The notes: generated from the sequence alone by a model not told the origin. Positions 8,337-16,759 are shown, numbered from the stretch's first letter. The stretch: 42,555 nucleotides of DNA from Streptomyces griseus (GCA_002154345.1 MUNB01000032.1:1-42555); one strand, 5' to 3'. Translations and numbers: made by a program.

Positions 8337-9515
8337 TCACCGCCGCACGCGTGGCATCCCCAGCCCGATCCACGAGATGATCTCCCGCTGGATCTCGTTG
8401 TTGCCGCCGCCGAAGGTGAAGATCACGGCCGAGCGGTAGCCGCGTTCCAGTTCGCCGTGGAGCACCGCGCCGGCCGAGCCCTCCTTCAGCGCGCCCGCGG
8501 AGCCGACGATCTCCATCAGCCAGGCGTAGGCGTCCCGGCGGGCCTCGGAGCCGTAGACCTTGACGGCCGAGGCGTCCTGGGGGGTGAGGGTGTTGTCCTG
8601 GAGGGCGGCGACCATCTGCCAGTTGAGGAGTTTCATCGCGTCGAGGCGGGTGTGGGTGCGGGCGAGCAGGGCGCGGACCCAGCCGAGGTCGATGACCCGG
8701 CGGCCGTCGGCGAGCTTGGTGTCGGCGGCCCAGCGCTGGACGTTGTGCAGGGCGCGGACCGCCATCGTGCCGTGTGCGGCGAGGGTGACGCGTTCGTGGT
8801 TGAGCTGGTTGGTGATGAGCCGCCAGCCCTTGTTCTCCTCGCCGACGCGACGGGAGACCGGGACGCGGATGTTCTCGTAGTAGCTGGCGGTCGTGTCGTG
8901 CGAGGCGAGGGTGTTGATCAGGGTGCAGGAGTAGCCCGGGTCGCTCGTGGGGACCAGGAGCATGGTGATGCCCTTGTGCGGCGGGGCGTCGGGGTCGGTG
9001 CGGACGGCGAGCCAGACCCAGTCGGCGGTGTCGCCGTTGGTGGTCCAGATCTTCTGGCCGTTGACCACGTAGGTGTCGCCCTCGCGGACCGCGCGGGTCT
9101 TCAGGGCGGCGAGGTCGGTGCCCGCGTCCGGTTCGCTGTAGCCGATCGCGAAGTCGATCTCGCCGGCCAGGATGCCGGGCAGGAAGTGGGCCTTCTGCTC
9201 GTCGGTGCCGAACTGCATGATCGTGGGGCCGACGGTGTTGAGGGCCATCAGCGGCAGCGGTACGCCGGCCTGGGCGGCCTCGTCGAAGAAGATGAACTGT
9301 TCCATCGGGGTCAGCCCCCGGCCGCCGTACTCCTTCGGCCAGCCGACCCCCAGCCAGCCGTCGGCGCCGAGCCTGCGGACCGTCTCGCGGTAGAAGCGCT
9401 TCTGGGCGGCGGGTTCCGCGTAGCGGGCGTAGGCGTTGTCGGGCACCAGGGTCGCGAAGTAGGTGCGCAGTTCGGTACGCAGCCGCTGCTGCTCAGGTGT
9501 GTATTCGAGGTGCAC
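8337..9515 (-). CDS. Acyl-CoA dehydrogenase family protein
   Basis: 392 aa from GTG 9515, chosen because GGAGGGG lies just upstream; an in-frame start further out would add 22 unlikely residues. Acyl-CoA dehydrogenase signatures are clear: an N-terminal helical domain with GVGWPKEYGGRG, the substrate/FAD loop IGYSEPDAGTDLA, GQKIWTTNGDTADW in the middle beta-domain, and the C-terminal FTFGGGNNEIQREIISW typical of the FadE class. It oxidises an acyl-CoA thioester to the enoyl-CoA using FAD, passing electrons to ETF. Chain length and pathway cannot be told: there is no neighbouring CoA ligase, thiolase or partner subunit, although the actinobacterial FadE class often works as heterodimers with a second subunit. 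The nearest upstream gene is rlmG, 99 bases away on the same strand. Confidence 0.92.
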   Translation of the reverse strand: MHLEYTPEQQRLRTELRTYFATLVPDNAYARYAEPAAQKRFYRETVRRLGADGWLGVGWPKEYGGRGLTPMEQFIFFDEAAQAGVPLPLMALNTVGPTIMQFGTDEQKAHFLPGILAGEIDFAIGYSEPDAGTDLAALKTRAVREGDTYVVNGQKIWTTNGDTADWVWLAVRTDPDAPPHKGITMLLVPTSDPGYSCTLINTLASHDTTASYYENIRVPVSRRVGEENKGWRLITNQLNHERVTLAAHGTMAVRALHNVQRWAADTKLADGRRVIDLGWVRALLARTHTRLDAMKLLNWQMVAALQDNTLTPQDASAVKVYGSEARRDAYAWLMEIVGSAGALKEGSAGAVLHGELERGYRSAVIFTFGGGNNEIQREIISWIGLGMPRVRR

Positions 9516-9614
9516 GGCCCCTCCAGAGTCTCGCGTCGGCGTCCCCGTGTGCGGCGGCGCACACAGTAGAACCTGTTGCAAGAATCCGGAAGGGCCGGGA
9601 CGCGGGGACCGGCG

Positions 9615-10769
9615 TCAGCGCTTGACGGCGCGCAGCACCACGAACTTCGGGTCGCCCGCGACCGTGGTGCAGTTGCCGAAGATCCGGCGCAGCTGGGTGT
9701 GGTACGAGAGGTGCCGGTTGCCGACGACCCAGAGTTCGCCGCCCTGGCGCAGCGCGGTCCGCGCGCCGGCGAACATCGTGCGGGCGGTGGCGTCGGTGGT
9801 CGCCAGGTGCGAGTGGAAGGGCGGGTTGTTCAGCACCAGGTCGACGCTGCCCGGTTCGAGGTCGCCGAGGCCGTCGCCGACCAGGAAGTCGGCTTTCGCG
9901 CCGTCCGGCGCGCCGGCCCGGAAGGTCTCCTCGGCGGAGGCGACCGCCCCGTAGGACTCGTCGACGAAGGTGAGGTGCGCGTCGGGGTTGGCTCGGGCGG
10001 CGGAGAGCCCGAGGACGCCGTTGCCGCAGCCCAGGTCGACGATCCGGACGGCCCCGCCGCGGGTGGGCAGGTGCTTCAGGAAGAAGCGGGTGCCGATGTC
10101 GAGGCGCTCGGCGCAGAAGATTCCCGCGTGGTTGACGGTGGTCAGGCCCGCGACGGGGCCCACGTCGGCGGGCAGTTCGTAGCGGTACGGCCAGGGGCTC
10201 GGCGTACGCGGGAGCCCGGTGTCCGGGGTGCTGAAGATGAGCCGCGCCTTGCGCACCGCGAGGGAGGTGCGGGTCGGGCCGATGATCCGCTCGAAGAGCT
10301 TGAGCGTGGAGGTGTGGATCTCCTTGACCATGCCGGTGCCGATGACCACGGTGCCGGGGTGGACGGCCGGGGCGAGCCGGTGCAGCTGGTCCTCCAGGAA
10401 CGCCAGGGACTTGGGCACCCGGACGATCAGGACGTCGATCCGGTCCGGCGGGGTGTCGCGGGAGGACAGCTGACGTACGGCGTCGGTGTCCAGGCCGTTG
10501 CGCGCGAGGTTGGCAAGGGTGGCGCGCCGGGCCAGGTAGGAGTCGCTGATCTGGACCGGCCGGTGGGCGGCCAGCGCGGTGGCGAGCGCCCCCCACCGGT
10601 CCCCCACGACGGCCACCGTCCCCGAGAGGTCGACCGGGCCCGTCTCGGGGTCCGTCAGCTGCCGGAGCAGATATTCGTCGGCGGCGTCCCACGCCCGGAA
10701 GGGGTCGCGCGGGTGCTCGGGGAAGCGGGCGAGGTCGAAAGCGCCCTGCGAGGTCGTCAAACGGTTCAT
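9615..10769 (-). CDS. rlmG: 23S rRNA (guanine-N2) methyltransferase RlmG
   Basis: 384 aa, the normal length for RlmG. The N-terminal half is the degenerate methyltransferase-like domain of the RlmG/RsmC family, with WDAADEYLL and GDSY-like motifs. The C-terminal half is catalytic: SAM-binding VDLGCGNGVLGL, VDES at the end of strand 2, and the NPPF motif for exocyclic amino methylation of guanine. IFGNCTTVAGDPKFVVLRAVK at the end closely follows the Enterobacteria protein. It should make m2G near the 23S position corresponding to E. coli G1835, using SAM, in the cytosol. It stands alone between an acyl-CoA dehydrogenase and a hairpin; housekeeping role. Confidence 0.9.
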   Translation of the reverse strand: MNRLTTSQGAFDLARFPEHPRDPFRAWDAADEYLLRQLTDPETGPVDLSGTVAVVGDRWGALATALAAHRPVQISDSYLARRATLANLARNGLDTDAVRQLSSRDTPPDRIDVLIVRVPKSLAFLEDQLHRLAPAVHPGTVVIGTGMVKEIHTSTLKLFERIIGPTRTSLAVRKARLIFSTPDTGLPRTPSPWPYRYELPADVGPVAGLTTVNHAGIFCAERLDIGTRFFLKHLPTRGGAVRIVDLGCGNGVLGLSAARANPDAHLTFVDESYGAVASAEETFRAGAPDGAKADFLVGDGLGDLEPGSVDLVLNNPPFHSHLATTDATARTMFAGARTALRQGGELWVVGNRHLSYHTQLRRIFGNCTTVAGDPKFVVLRAVKR

Positions 10770-10784
10770 ATGTCACTCAGGCTA

Positions 10785-10829
10785 GCCGAGGGAACCGGGG
10801 GCGCCCCACACGCTCCCCGGCTCCTCGGC
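10785..10829 (-). terminator. Imperfect hairpin downstream of the 70-aa gene
   Basis: GCCGAGG (10785-10791) pairs with CCTCGGC (10823-10829), enclosing a second CCGGGG/CCCCGG stem. It lies between the stop of the 70-aa gene and the start of rlmG on the same strand, so probably ends the upstream transcript. Confidence 0.5.
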
Positions 10830-10897
10830 CGCCGTCACCTCGGCGTCACGGCTCCGCGCACCGCCCGCCGGGTGCTCCCACGGGCCCTCGGGAACCG

Positions 10898-11110
10898 TCA
10901 GGGCAGTTGTTTGTCGATGGCCGACCGCCCCTCGGCGGCCAGCTTGCGCCGCGCCCATTCCAGGGTCTCGGGCGTCAGGTCCCGCCCGGAGGCGAGCACC
11001 AGGTCCTCCGCGCTCGGTCGGTCGCTCGCGCCGGTGTGCAGGAACCGGTCGGGGGTGACGCCCCCCGGCCCGGACACCGGCGCGGATACGGATTCGGGCT
11101 CTTCGCTCAT
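10898..11110 (-). CDS. Small conserved protein of unknown function
   Basis: 70 aa from ATG 11110 with GAGGAGG placed at good spacing. The N-terminal half is rich in Ser, Pro, Glu and Gly and probably disordered; the C-terminal half (TPETLEWARRKLAAEGRSAI) is a predicted amphipathic helix. There is no membrane segment or recognised domain. It is divergent from the GH25 lysozyme gene across 159 bases. Good ribosome site and codon bias support a real gene; function unknown. Confidence 0.7.
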   Translation of the reverse strand: MSEEPESVSAPVSGPGGVTPDRFLHTGASDRPSAEDLVLASGRDLTPETLEWARRKLAAEGRSAIDKQLP

Positions 11111-11269
11111 GCCGCCTCCTCGTCCTTGCGGCAATTCTCGCGCCGCACGGACCCGACCGCATCCGAGGGGGCCCGCGGGCTCTTCCCCGGAAGGGTGAAT
11201 CAGCCCTTGGCACCCCCGGGGAGTGGGCAGAAGAGGGACGTTCCTGCTCCATCTCCCGAGGCGGTGCCC

Positions 11270-11821
11270 ATGCTCCACGGCGTCGATGTCAGCGCTTATC
11301 AGCCCTCCTACGACACGGACGGTCTCGACTTCGTCATCGTCAAGTCCACCGAAGGCCGCACCTATGTCAATCCGCGTATGGACGCGCAGGTGAAGCGGGC
11401 CCGGGACGCCGAGTGCGTCGTCGGCTTCTACCACTTCCTCTGGCCGGGGGACGTGACGGATCAGGTGGCGTATTTCCTGGCCAAGACGCCGGAGAAGGCG
11501 GGCGATCTGCTGGCGGTCGACTGGGAGCAGACCGGCGGCGGGACGCGGGCGAGCAACGCGGAGAAGGACCGGTTCATCCGCGAGGTGAAGCGGCAGCGGC
11601 CCGATCACCGGGTCCTGCTCTACTGCAACCGCTCCTTCTGGCTCAACCACGACACCACCGGCTACGCGGGCGACGGCCTGTGGATCGCCGACTACGTCGC
11701 CGCGGGCAGGCCCCGCATCGAGGCGGACTGGCGCATCCACCAGTACACCGACGATCCGCTCGACCGGAACGTGGCCGACTTCGCGTCGGTGCGGGCGCTG
11801 CGCGACTGGGCCGCCGGATAG
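11270..11821 (+). CDS. Glycoside hydrolase family 25 lysozyme
   Basis: 183 aa from ATG 11270 (GTG at 11264 is also possible); GAGG lies eight bases upstream. It covers a whole GH25 domain: GVDVSAYQ with Asp6, FVIVKSTEG, GFYHFLWPG, and the catalytic DWEQ with Asp84 and Glu86. GH25 enzymes cut the MurNAc-GlcNAc bond of peptidoglycan. Unusually, there is neither a signal peptide nor a wall-binding domain, so it is a bare catalytic domain. It may leave by lysis or a contractile or holin-type route, or act in the cytosol; the sequence does not decide. The next gene, a secreted endonuclease, is 255 bases away and separated by a hairpin. No phage genes are nearby. Confidence 0.88.
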   Translation: MLHGVDVSAYQPSYDTDGLDFVIVKSTEGRTYVNPRMDAQVKRARDAECVVGFYHFLWPGDVTDQVAYFLAKTPEKAGDLLAVDWEQTGGGTRASNAEKDRFIREVKRQRPDHRVLLYCNRSFWLNHDTTGYAGDGLWIADYVAAGRPRIEADWRIHQYTDDPLDRNVADFASVRALRDWAAG

Positions 11822-11861
11822 CACCGGACAGCGCCGGACCCCATCGGTCACCGCTGTCCCG

Positions 11862-11894
11862 TCCGCCCCCGGGAGCCCTTCCGCCGGGGGCGGA
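11862..11894 (+). terminator. Hairpin terminator after the GH25 gene
   Basis: TCCGCCCCCGG (11862-11872) and CCGGGGGCGGA (11884-11894) form a perfect 11-bp stem with an 11-base loop, 40 bases past the GH25 stop. There is no T-run, as is usual in Streptomyces. Confidence 0.65.
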
Positions 11895-12076
11895 GTGCCG
11901 TCCGCGACCGGTTCCGGCCCACCCTCTCTTGACCTGCACATGATAGATACAGAGTGTTCACTCCTGGAGCACGGTGCGTGTGGAAGGCTCCCGGCTGACC
12001 ACCTACCGCACGGCCGCCGCACAGGCCCCCACCCAGAGCCCGTCGCGACGCCCGCGTTCCGGAGAGGACACCCCAC

Positions 12077-12898
12077 ATGTCCCGTCGTCATTCGTTCTAC
12101 GCGCGTCCACTGCTGGCCGCCGCGGCGGCCGTCACCGTACTCACCGGCACCGCCGCCGCGGCGCCCGCGGACGACGCGCCCGACCGTCACACCGCCGTCT
12201 CCGCCGCCCTCGACGACACGTACTACCAGGACGCGCTCGGCAAGACCGGGGCCGAGCTGAAATCCGCCCTGCACACGATCATCAGCGACCAGACCAAGCT
12301 CTCCTACAGCCAGGTGTGGGACGCCCTCAAGGCCACCGACGAGGATCCCGCCAACTCCTCCAACGTCGTTCTGCTGTACACCGGGCGCTCCCAGTCCAAG
12401 AACGACAACGGCGGCAACTCGGGCCAGTGGAACCGGGAGCACGTCTGGGCCAAGTCGCACGGCGACTTCGGCACGGCGACGGGCCCGGGCACCGACGTCC
12501 ACCATCTGCGGCCCACGGACGTCCAGGTCAACTCCACGCGCGGCAACAAGGACTTCGACAACGGCGGAAGCGAACTGTCCAACGCGCCCGGCAACTTCAC
12601 CGACAGCGACTCCTTCGAACCGCGCGACGAGGTCAAGGGCGACGTCGCCCGCATGATCCTCTACATGGCCGTGCGCTACGAGGGCGACGACTCCTTCGCC
12701 GACCTCGAACCCAACGACCAGGTGAACAACGGCTCCGCCCCGAAGATGGGCAAGCTGTCCGTCCTGAAGCAGTGGAGCCAGGAGGACCCGCCGGACACCT
12801 TCGAGAAGCGCCGCAACGACGTCATATTCGAGCAGTTCCAGCACAACCGGAACCCGTTCATCGACCACCCCGAGTGGGTCGGCTCCATCTGGTCGTAG
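12077..12898 (+). CDS. Secreted endonuclease I family nuclease
   Basis: 273 aa with a Sec signal peptide: a basic MSRRHSFYARP, a hydrophobic core to ~27, and cleavage near AAAAPA. The mature part carries the endonuclease I (EndoI/BsmI-type) motif WNREHVWAKS at ~118-127 with His122, followed by DVHHLRP and an Asn/Asp-rich region likely to bind the metal ion. It should degrade DNA or RNA outside the cell, for nutrition or during programmed mycelial lysis. GAGAGGA precedes the ATG. A TTGACC box at 11929 with a weak -10 lies about 120 bases upstream. No immunity gene is adjacent, as expected for an exported enzyme. Confidence 0.9.
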   Translation: MSRRHSFYARPLLAAAAAVTVLTGTAAAAPADDAPDRHTAVSAALDDTYYQDALGKTGAELKSALHTIISDQTKLSYSQVWDALKATDEDPANSSNVVLLYTGRSQSKNDNGGNSGQWNREHVWAKSHGDFGTATGPGTDVHHLRPTDVQVNSTRGNKDFDNGGSELSNAPGNFTDSDSFEPRDEVKGDVARMILYMAVRYEGDDSFADLEPNDQVNNGSAPKMGKLSVLKQWSQEDPPDTFEKRRNDVIFEQFQHNRNPFIDHPEWVGSIWS

Positions 12899-13022
12899 GT
12901 TCTCGAAAGCCGCGCCACGTTCTCGGTGCCACCTGCATATGAGCACCACTTACGGGTTCTTGCTGAGATCCGCGGACAAGGCGCGCTCTGACGCGTGGTG
13001 GGGGTCGGTTTCTCCGGCCCTC

Positions 13023-13068
13023 ACCCCGTGAACACGCGTGACCCCGTGAACACGCGTGACCACGTGAT
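13023..13068. repeat. 18-bp tandem repeat with palindromic CACGCGTG cores
   Basis: ACCCCGTGAACACGCGTG occurs at 13023-13040 and again exactly at 13041-13058, followed by ACCACGTGAT as a degenerate third start. Each full unit holds the palindrome CACGCGTG and the last holds CACGTG. It lies in the 212-base gap between the nuclease gene and the convergent hydrolase gene, past both stops. Confidence 0.85.
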
Positions 13069-13110
13069 CTACGAGCCGCGGGTGGAGTCCGCGAGCACGT
13101 CCCGTGCCGT

Positions 13111-13890
13111 CTACGAGATGAGGAAGTCCAGGACGAGCGGGCTCGCGACGACGCGGAACTCCTCGAAAAAGGCGTGCCGCGCACCGGGGATCATGTGCAG
13201 GCGGGCGCCGGGGATACGGCCTGCGAGCAGAGGGGCGTTGGCGGCGGGGTTGAGCAGGTCGTCGCTGCCGTGCACGACCAGCGTGGGGGCGTCGATGCCC
13301 GGCAGGAGATGCCACGCATCGTGCTCATTGCTCGCCACCAGGTGGCGGCGCTGGGCGTGCGCGGGCATGCCCGGGTCGCCGAGCGTCCGGTACGGCCCGG
13401 GGTTCGCCTCCAGCCAGGCCGGGGTGTACATCAGCGCCAGCAGGGCCCGCCGCGCCGCACCCGGTTGCGTCTGCACCAGCGACCGGCGCACCTCGCCGGT
13501 GCGTTCCACCGCATGCGGTCCGCCGGGCGACGTGCACCCGAGCACCAGGGCGCGCACCCGGTCCGGATGGCGGGCCGCGAGCTGCTGGGCCACGCGCCCG
13601 CCCATGGAGGTGCCGTAGACGTCGGCCCGGTCGATGCCGAGGTCGTCGAGCACCGCGACCACGTCCTGGGCGAACAGCTCGGTGCTGTACGGGGTGTCGG
13701 GCTTGTCGCTCTGCCCCGTACCGCGGTAGTCGAGCGTGATGGTGCTGCGATCGGCGTGGAAGTCCTCCCGCACCCCGTCCCACCAGCGGTGGTTGTTCGC
13801 CTGGCCCGCCAGCAGGACCAGCGGCACCGTCCCCCCGCCCTGGACCTGGTAGGCGATATCGATCCCGTCGGGCGTCGTCGTGCGCGGCAT
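13111..13890 (-). CDS. Alpha/beta hydrolase
   Basis: 259 aa from ATG 13890; an in-frame GTG 12 bases upstream abuts its GAGGAG and is less likely. A full alpha/beta-hydrolase fold: strand-3 LVLLAGQANNHRWW, LDYRGTGQSDKP, nucleophile elbow YGTSMGG with Ser near 92, acid in VHGSDD, and His in GARHAFFEE. The DYRGTGQSD motif and lid resemble 3-oxoadipate enol-lactonase and related hydrolases, but no aromatic-catabolism genes are nearby, so no substrate is assigned. It is cytosolic, with no signal peptide. It is followed by the convergent nuclease gene and preceded by a 272-base gap before the glutaminase gene. Confidence 0.85.
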   Translation of the reverse strand: MPRTTTPDGIDIAYQVQGGGTVPLVLLAGQANNHRWWDGVREDFHADRSTITLDYRGTGQSDKPDTPYSTELFAQDVVAVLDDLGIDRADVYGTSMGGRVAQQLAARHPDRVRALVLGCTSPGGPHAVERTGEVRRSLVQTQPGAARRALLALMYTPAWLEANPGPYRTLGDPGMPAHAQRRHLVASNEHDAWHLLPGIDAPTLVVHGSDDLLNPAANAPLLAGRIPGARLHMIPGARHAFFEEFRVVASPLVLDFLIS

Positions 13891-14162
13891 ACAGGTCGTC
13901 ACTCCTCATGGTCGGACACCAGCGTGTCGGGGCACCAAGGCTTCCGGCAGACCTGGCCCGGCCGGCAGACCCGGCCGTCTCCTACGGCGGGAAGGACTCT
14001 ATGACGGAACGAACCGAGCACCCCCGACCCTGACGCGAGGAGACTGGCCGCCAGTCGGTTTCTCGACGTGAATGACGTCGTCGGCCTTGGAGCGGAAGAA
14101 CCGCTGGCCAGCAATTACGGCCAGTGCCACGTGCGGCGAGAGCCCACACCGGTGGAGCCGGC

Positions 14163-15512
14163 TCAGCCCTCCCCGGCCAGGGCCTGTGCGCAGCCTTCGA
14201 CGGCAGCCTCTCGGGTGGCGAAGCGCGGCAGGTCCTGACCGGTCCCCCGCCGGACGACATCGGGCGGACCCAGCAGATCGCGCGGATCGACGACCGCCGC
14301 GCGCCGCCCGTCGGAGGTGAGCCGCGCGAGACCGGTGTGCAGCATGGCCAGGGCCACCGAGTCGATGGCCGTGACGTCGTGCAGGTCGAGCACCACGGAG
14401 CCGCCGTTCGGACCGGACTCGTCCAGGGCGTACAGCACGCGTTCGGCGGCCGTGAAGTCGATGGACCCCTGGGCGACGACGACGCCGACCTGTTCGTGCA
14501 GGACCCGTTCGTGCTCGGCCGACGGCGCCGACGGCAGATCGTCGGCGGTCGTGACGAGGGTGACGGTGGAGCCGGGCAGCGCCGGGTTGAGCATGAGGTG
14601 CAGTCCGTACCGTTGCGACAGCGTCTCCAGTGCGGCGTGGCCGCGTACCGAACCGCCGGTGGCGTCCAGCGGCGGGCTGTACGTGGCGACCCCGAAGCGG
14701 GCAGGGCCCACCGCGATGAGGCCGCCGGACACTCCGCTCTTGGCGGGCAGCCCGACGCGCAGCAGCCATTCGCCGGAGCCGTCGTACATGCCGCAGGTCG
14801 CCATGACGGCGAGGACCCGGGCCGCGACCTCGGCGGAGACGACCTGTTTGCCGGTGACCGGGTTGACGCCGCCGTAGGCGAGGGTCGCGGCCATCGTGGC
14901 GAGGTCGACGGCGGTGACGCGGATCGCGCACTGGCGGAAGTAGCGGTCGACCGCCAGGACCGGGTCGACGGGCATCGTGCCGGTGGAGCGGATCAGATAC
15001 GCCAGTGCCCGGTTGCGGTCCCCGGTCATCGATTCGGAGCTGAACACCTCCTCGTCGACGTCGAGTTCACGTCCGGCGAAGTGGCTCAGGCAGCGCAGGA
15101 TCCGGTCGAAGGCGGGCTCGTCCGGGGTGTCGGGGATCAGCGCGGTGGTGACGATCGCTCCGGCGTTGACCATGGCGTTGGCGGGCCGGCCCGTATCGGG
15201 TTCCAGGCTGATGGCGTTGAACGCCTCGCCGCTCGGCTCGGCGCCCACCCACCGGCTCACCTCGTCGAGGCCGAGGAGGGAGAGCGCGAGGGCGTAGACG
15301 AACGGTTTGGAGACGGACTGGAGGGTGAAGGGGGTCTCGGCCTCGCCCGCGCTGTAGCGGTGTCCGTCCATGCTGACCAGCGCGAGCCCGAAGGCGTCCG
15401 GGTCGGCGAGGGCCAGCTGGGGGATGTAGTCGGCCGGCTTCCCCTCCCGTACGTCGATGAACCGGGCGCGCAGGTTCTGGAGGGAGTCGGTCACCGCGTC
15501 GGCGGCACTCAT
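14163..15512 (-). CDS. glsA: Glutaminase A with C-terminal STAS domain
   Basis: 449 aa. Residues ~10-310 are a serine-dependent beta-lactamase-fold glutaminase: QSVSKPF with catalytic Ser66 and Lys69, GRPANAMVNAGAI near 150-165, and GKQVVSAEVAARVLAVMATCGMYD region motifs; it converts glutamine to glutamate and ammonia. Residues ~340-445 form a STAS domain like anti-sigma-factor antagonists: VVLDLHDVTAIDSVALAML keeps the Ser (Ser385) at the position phosphorylated in SpoIIAA-type proteins. The start is 13 bases after the lipoprotein stop, so the two are probably one operon. The STAS part may regulate activity or partner binding; this is inference. Many actinobacterial glutaminases share the fusion. 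Confidence 0.92.
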   Translation of the reverse strand: MSAADAVTDSLQNLRARFIDVREGKPADYIPQLALADPDAFGLALVSMDGHRYSAGEAETPFTLQSVSKPFVYALALSLLGLDEVSRWVGAEPSGEAFNAISLEPDTGRPANAMVNAGAIVTTALIPDTPDEPAFDRILRCLSHFAGRELDVDEEVFSSESMTGDRNRALAYLIRSTGTMPVDPVLAVDRYFRQCAIRVTAVDLATMAATLAYGGVNPVTGKQVVSAEVAARVLAVMATCGMYDGSGEWLLRVGLPAKSGVSGGLIAVGPARFGVATYSPPLDATGGSVRGHAALETLSQRYGLHLMLNPALPGSTVTLVTTADDLPSAPSAEHERVLHEQVGVVVAQGSIDFTAAERVLYALDESGPNGGSVVLDLHDVTAIDSVALAMLHTGLARLTSDGRRAAVVDPRDLLGPPDVVRRGTGQDLPRFATREAAVEGCAQALAGEG

Positions 15513-15525
15513 GGGCTCCGGCCCC

Positions 15526-16089
15526 TCAGCCGCGCTCGGCCTGGGCGACCCGGGGGAAGGTCTTCACCCCTGCGGCCTTGCGGCTGTTGGCCTGGACGTT
15601 GACCGTGCGGTCCGGCGGCGCGTCTTCCACGCCGACGACCACGGTGTCCAGGACCTTGTCCTCGGCGTCGACGAACTCGACCTTCACGGCGTAGAACGCG
15701 GCCTTGTCGGTGGGGTTGGTGACCCGGACGAGCGCGCTGCGGACCTCCTCGGACGCGGTGACCGGCAGTCCGTTGACCGAGACGTCGCCGACCGCGTTGC
15801 CCCGGCCCTCGACCTCGTCCAGCCGCTTGGCCGCCTCCTGGCGTACGCGTTCGGACTCGGCGGACACCGAGGCCGCGAAGCTCTGCTGGGTGCGCGGGCT
15901 CGGTGACTCGGCGGGCGACTCCTCCGGCTCGGGTGTGAGCGTGTGGACGCCCTGGTCGGTGCCTTCGCTGCTGGTGTCGGAGTCGCAGGCCGTCGCACCG
16001 GCGAACAGCAGGGCCGCCGCCGCGAGGGGGGCCAGGGTGCGGGCGGCGAGGCGGCCGCGCGCCCGGCGCACAGGGAGGTTCGCTTTCAC
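15526..16089 (-). CDS. Small lipoprotein of unknown function
   Basis: 187 aa from GTG 16089 (a TTG at 16104 is an alternative; neither has a strong ribosome site). A lipoprotein signal is clear: basic VRRARGRLAAR, a hydrophobic stretch to ~33, and a GATAC lipobox with lipidated Cys35. A Ser/Thr/Glu/Pro linker (~36-75) follows, then a folded domain (~100-180) with alternating strands such as SALVRVTNPTDKAAFYAVKVEFVDAEDKV, suggestive of an immunoglobulin-like or FxLYD-type sandwich. It faces outside the membrane. It lies immediately upstream of the glutaminase-STAS gene. Function unknown; it could bind a surface partner. Confidence 0.75.
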   Translation of the reverse strand: MKANLPVRRARGRLAARTLAPLAAAALLFAGATACDSDTSSEGTDQGVHTLTPEPEESPAESPSPRTQQSFAASVSAESERVRQEAAKRLDEVEGRGNAVGDVSVNGLPVTASEEVRSALVRVTNPTDKAAFYAVKVEFVDAEDKVLDTVVVGVEDAPPDRTVNVQANSRKAAGVKTFPRVAQAERG

Positions 16090-16147
16090 GGACGGTCCGT
16101 CCAATCCAAGAGAGGGGATCCGGGTGAGGAAAGGGGGTGTGCGCGGG

Positions 16148-16642
16148 TCATGCCGTCTCGTCGCCGAAGATGTCGCGGAGCTTCGCCTCGCGCTCGGTGT
16201 CGAGGTTGCTGTGGAGGAGTTCGGCGCCGTCGCCGGGCAGCTGCGCGCCGATCCGCTCGGGCACCTCGTTCGTGGTCAGCAGGAACAGCGCCGAGGTTCC
16301 GGGCGTCACCTTCTCCTTGACCTCGGCGATGAAGTCGTCGTCGATGCCGACGTCCGCGAGCTTCCCGCCGAGCGCTCCGGCGGCCGCCCCGATGGCGGCG
16401 CCCAGCAGCGGCATGAGGAAGATCAGCCCGAAGAGCATGCCCCAGAAGGTCCCGCTGAGGGCCCCGGCGCCGACGAGGTTGAGCAGCTGTTTCGTGCGCG
16501 GCTTGGCCCGGTCGGCGGGCCAGCTGACCACCGCCGCGTCGAGGATCTTGATCAGCCCTTCCTTCTGAAGGGCTTTCAGCGCCTCCTCGACACTCTCGGC
16601 GCCTTCGGCCGTCCGGAACTTCCACACCGTGAGGGTGGACAT
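16148..16642 (-). CDS. DUF1269 family protein
   Basis: 164 aa from ATG 16642, with GGGAGG seven bases upstream. It opens MSTLTVWKFRTAEGAESV, has a glycine/alanine-rich hydrophobic middle (GTFWGMLFGLIFLMPLLGAA, ~65-100, then AAGALGGKL) and ends in an alpha/beta region with TSALFLLTTNE. This is the layout of DUF1269, whose central glycine-zipper-like segment is thought to insert in membranes. No biochemical role is known. It is divergent from the baeRF-type gene across 117 bases. The DUF6325-like protein at 34562-35089 shares the general short alpha/beta plan. Confidence 0.82.
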   Translation of the reverse strand: MSTLTVWKFRTAEGAESVEEALKALQKEGLIKILDAAVVSWPADRAKPRTKQLLNLVGAGALSGTFWGMLFGLIFLMPLLGAAIGAAAGALGGKLADVGIDDDFIAEVKEKVTPGTSALFLLTTNEVPERIGAQLPGDGAELLHSNLDTEREAKLRDIFGDETA

Positions 16643-16759
16643 CGCGCAACCTCCCGCACTCCAGGAGCAACAACTCGCCCATATTAGGATCAAAAGGTAT
16701 GAATTGACTCGTCGAAGCATCCGCTCAGACGGAGCGGGTTCGAGCCCCGGGAGGGAACG

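Noticed and set aside
8196-11198. Long plus-strand frames over 8196-9569 and 9576-11198
   Set aside because: Antisense to the acyl-CoA dehydrogenase, rlmG and 70-aa genes, whose codon bias and motifs are clear.
12940-13032. 30-codon frame after the nuclease gene
   Set aside because: No ribosome site, no recognisable features and too short to support.
16731-16756. tRNA-like GCGGGTTCGAGCCCCGG stretch
   Set aside because: Looks like a T-arm, but the stem pairs only partly and no D-arm, anticodon arm or acceptor stem is found upstream.
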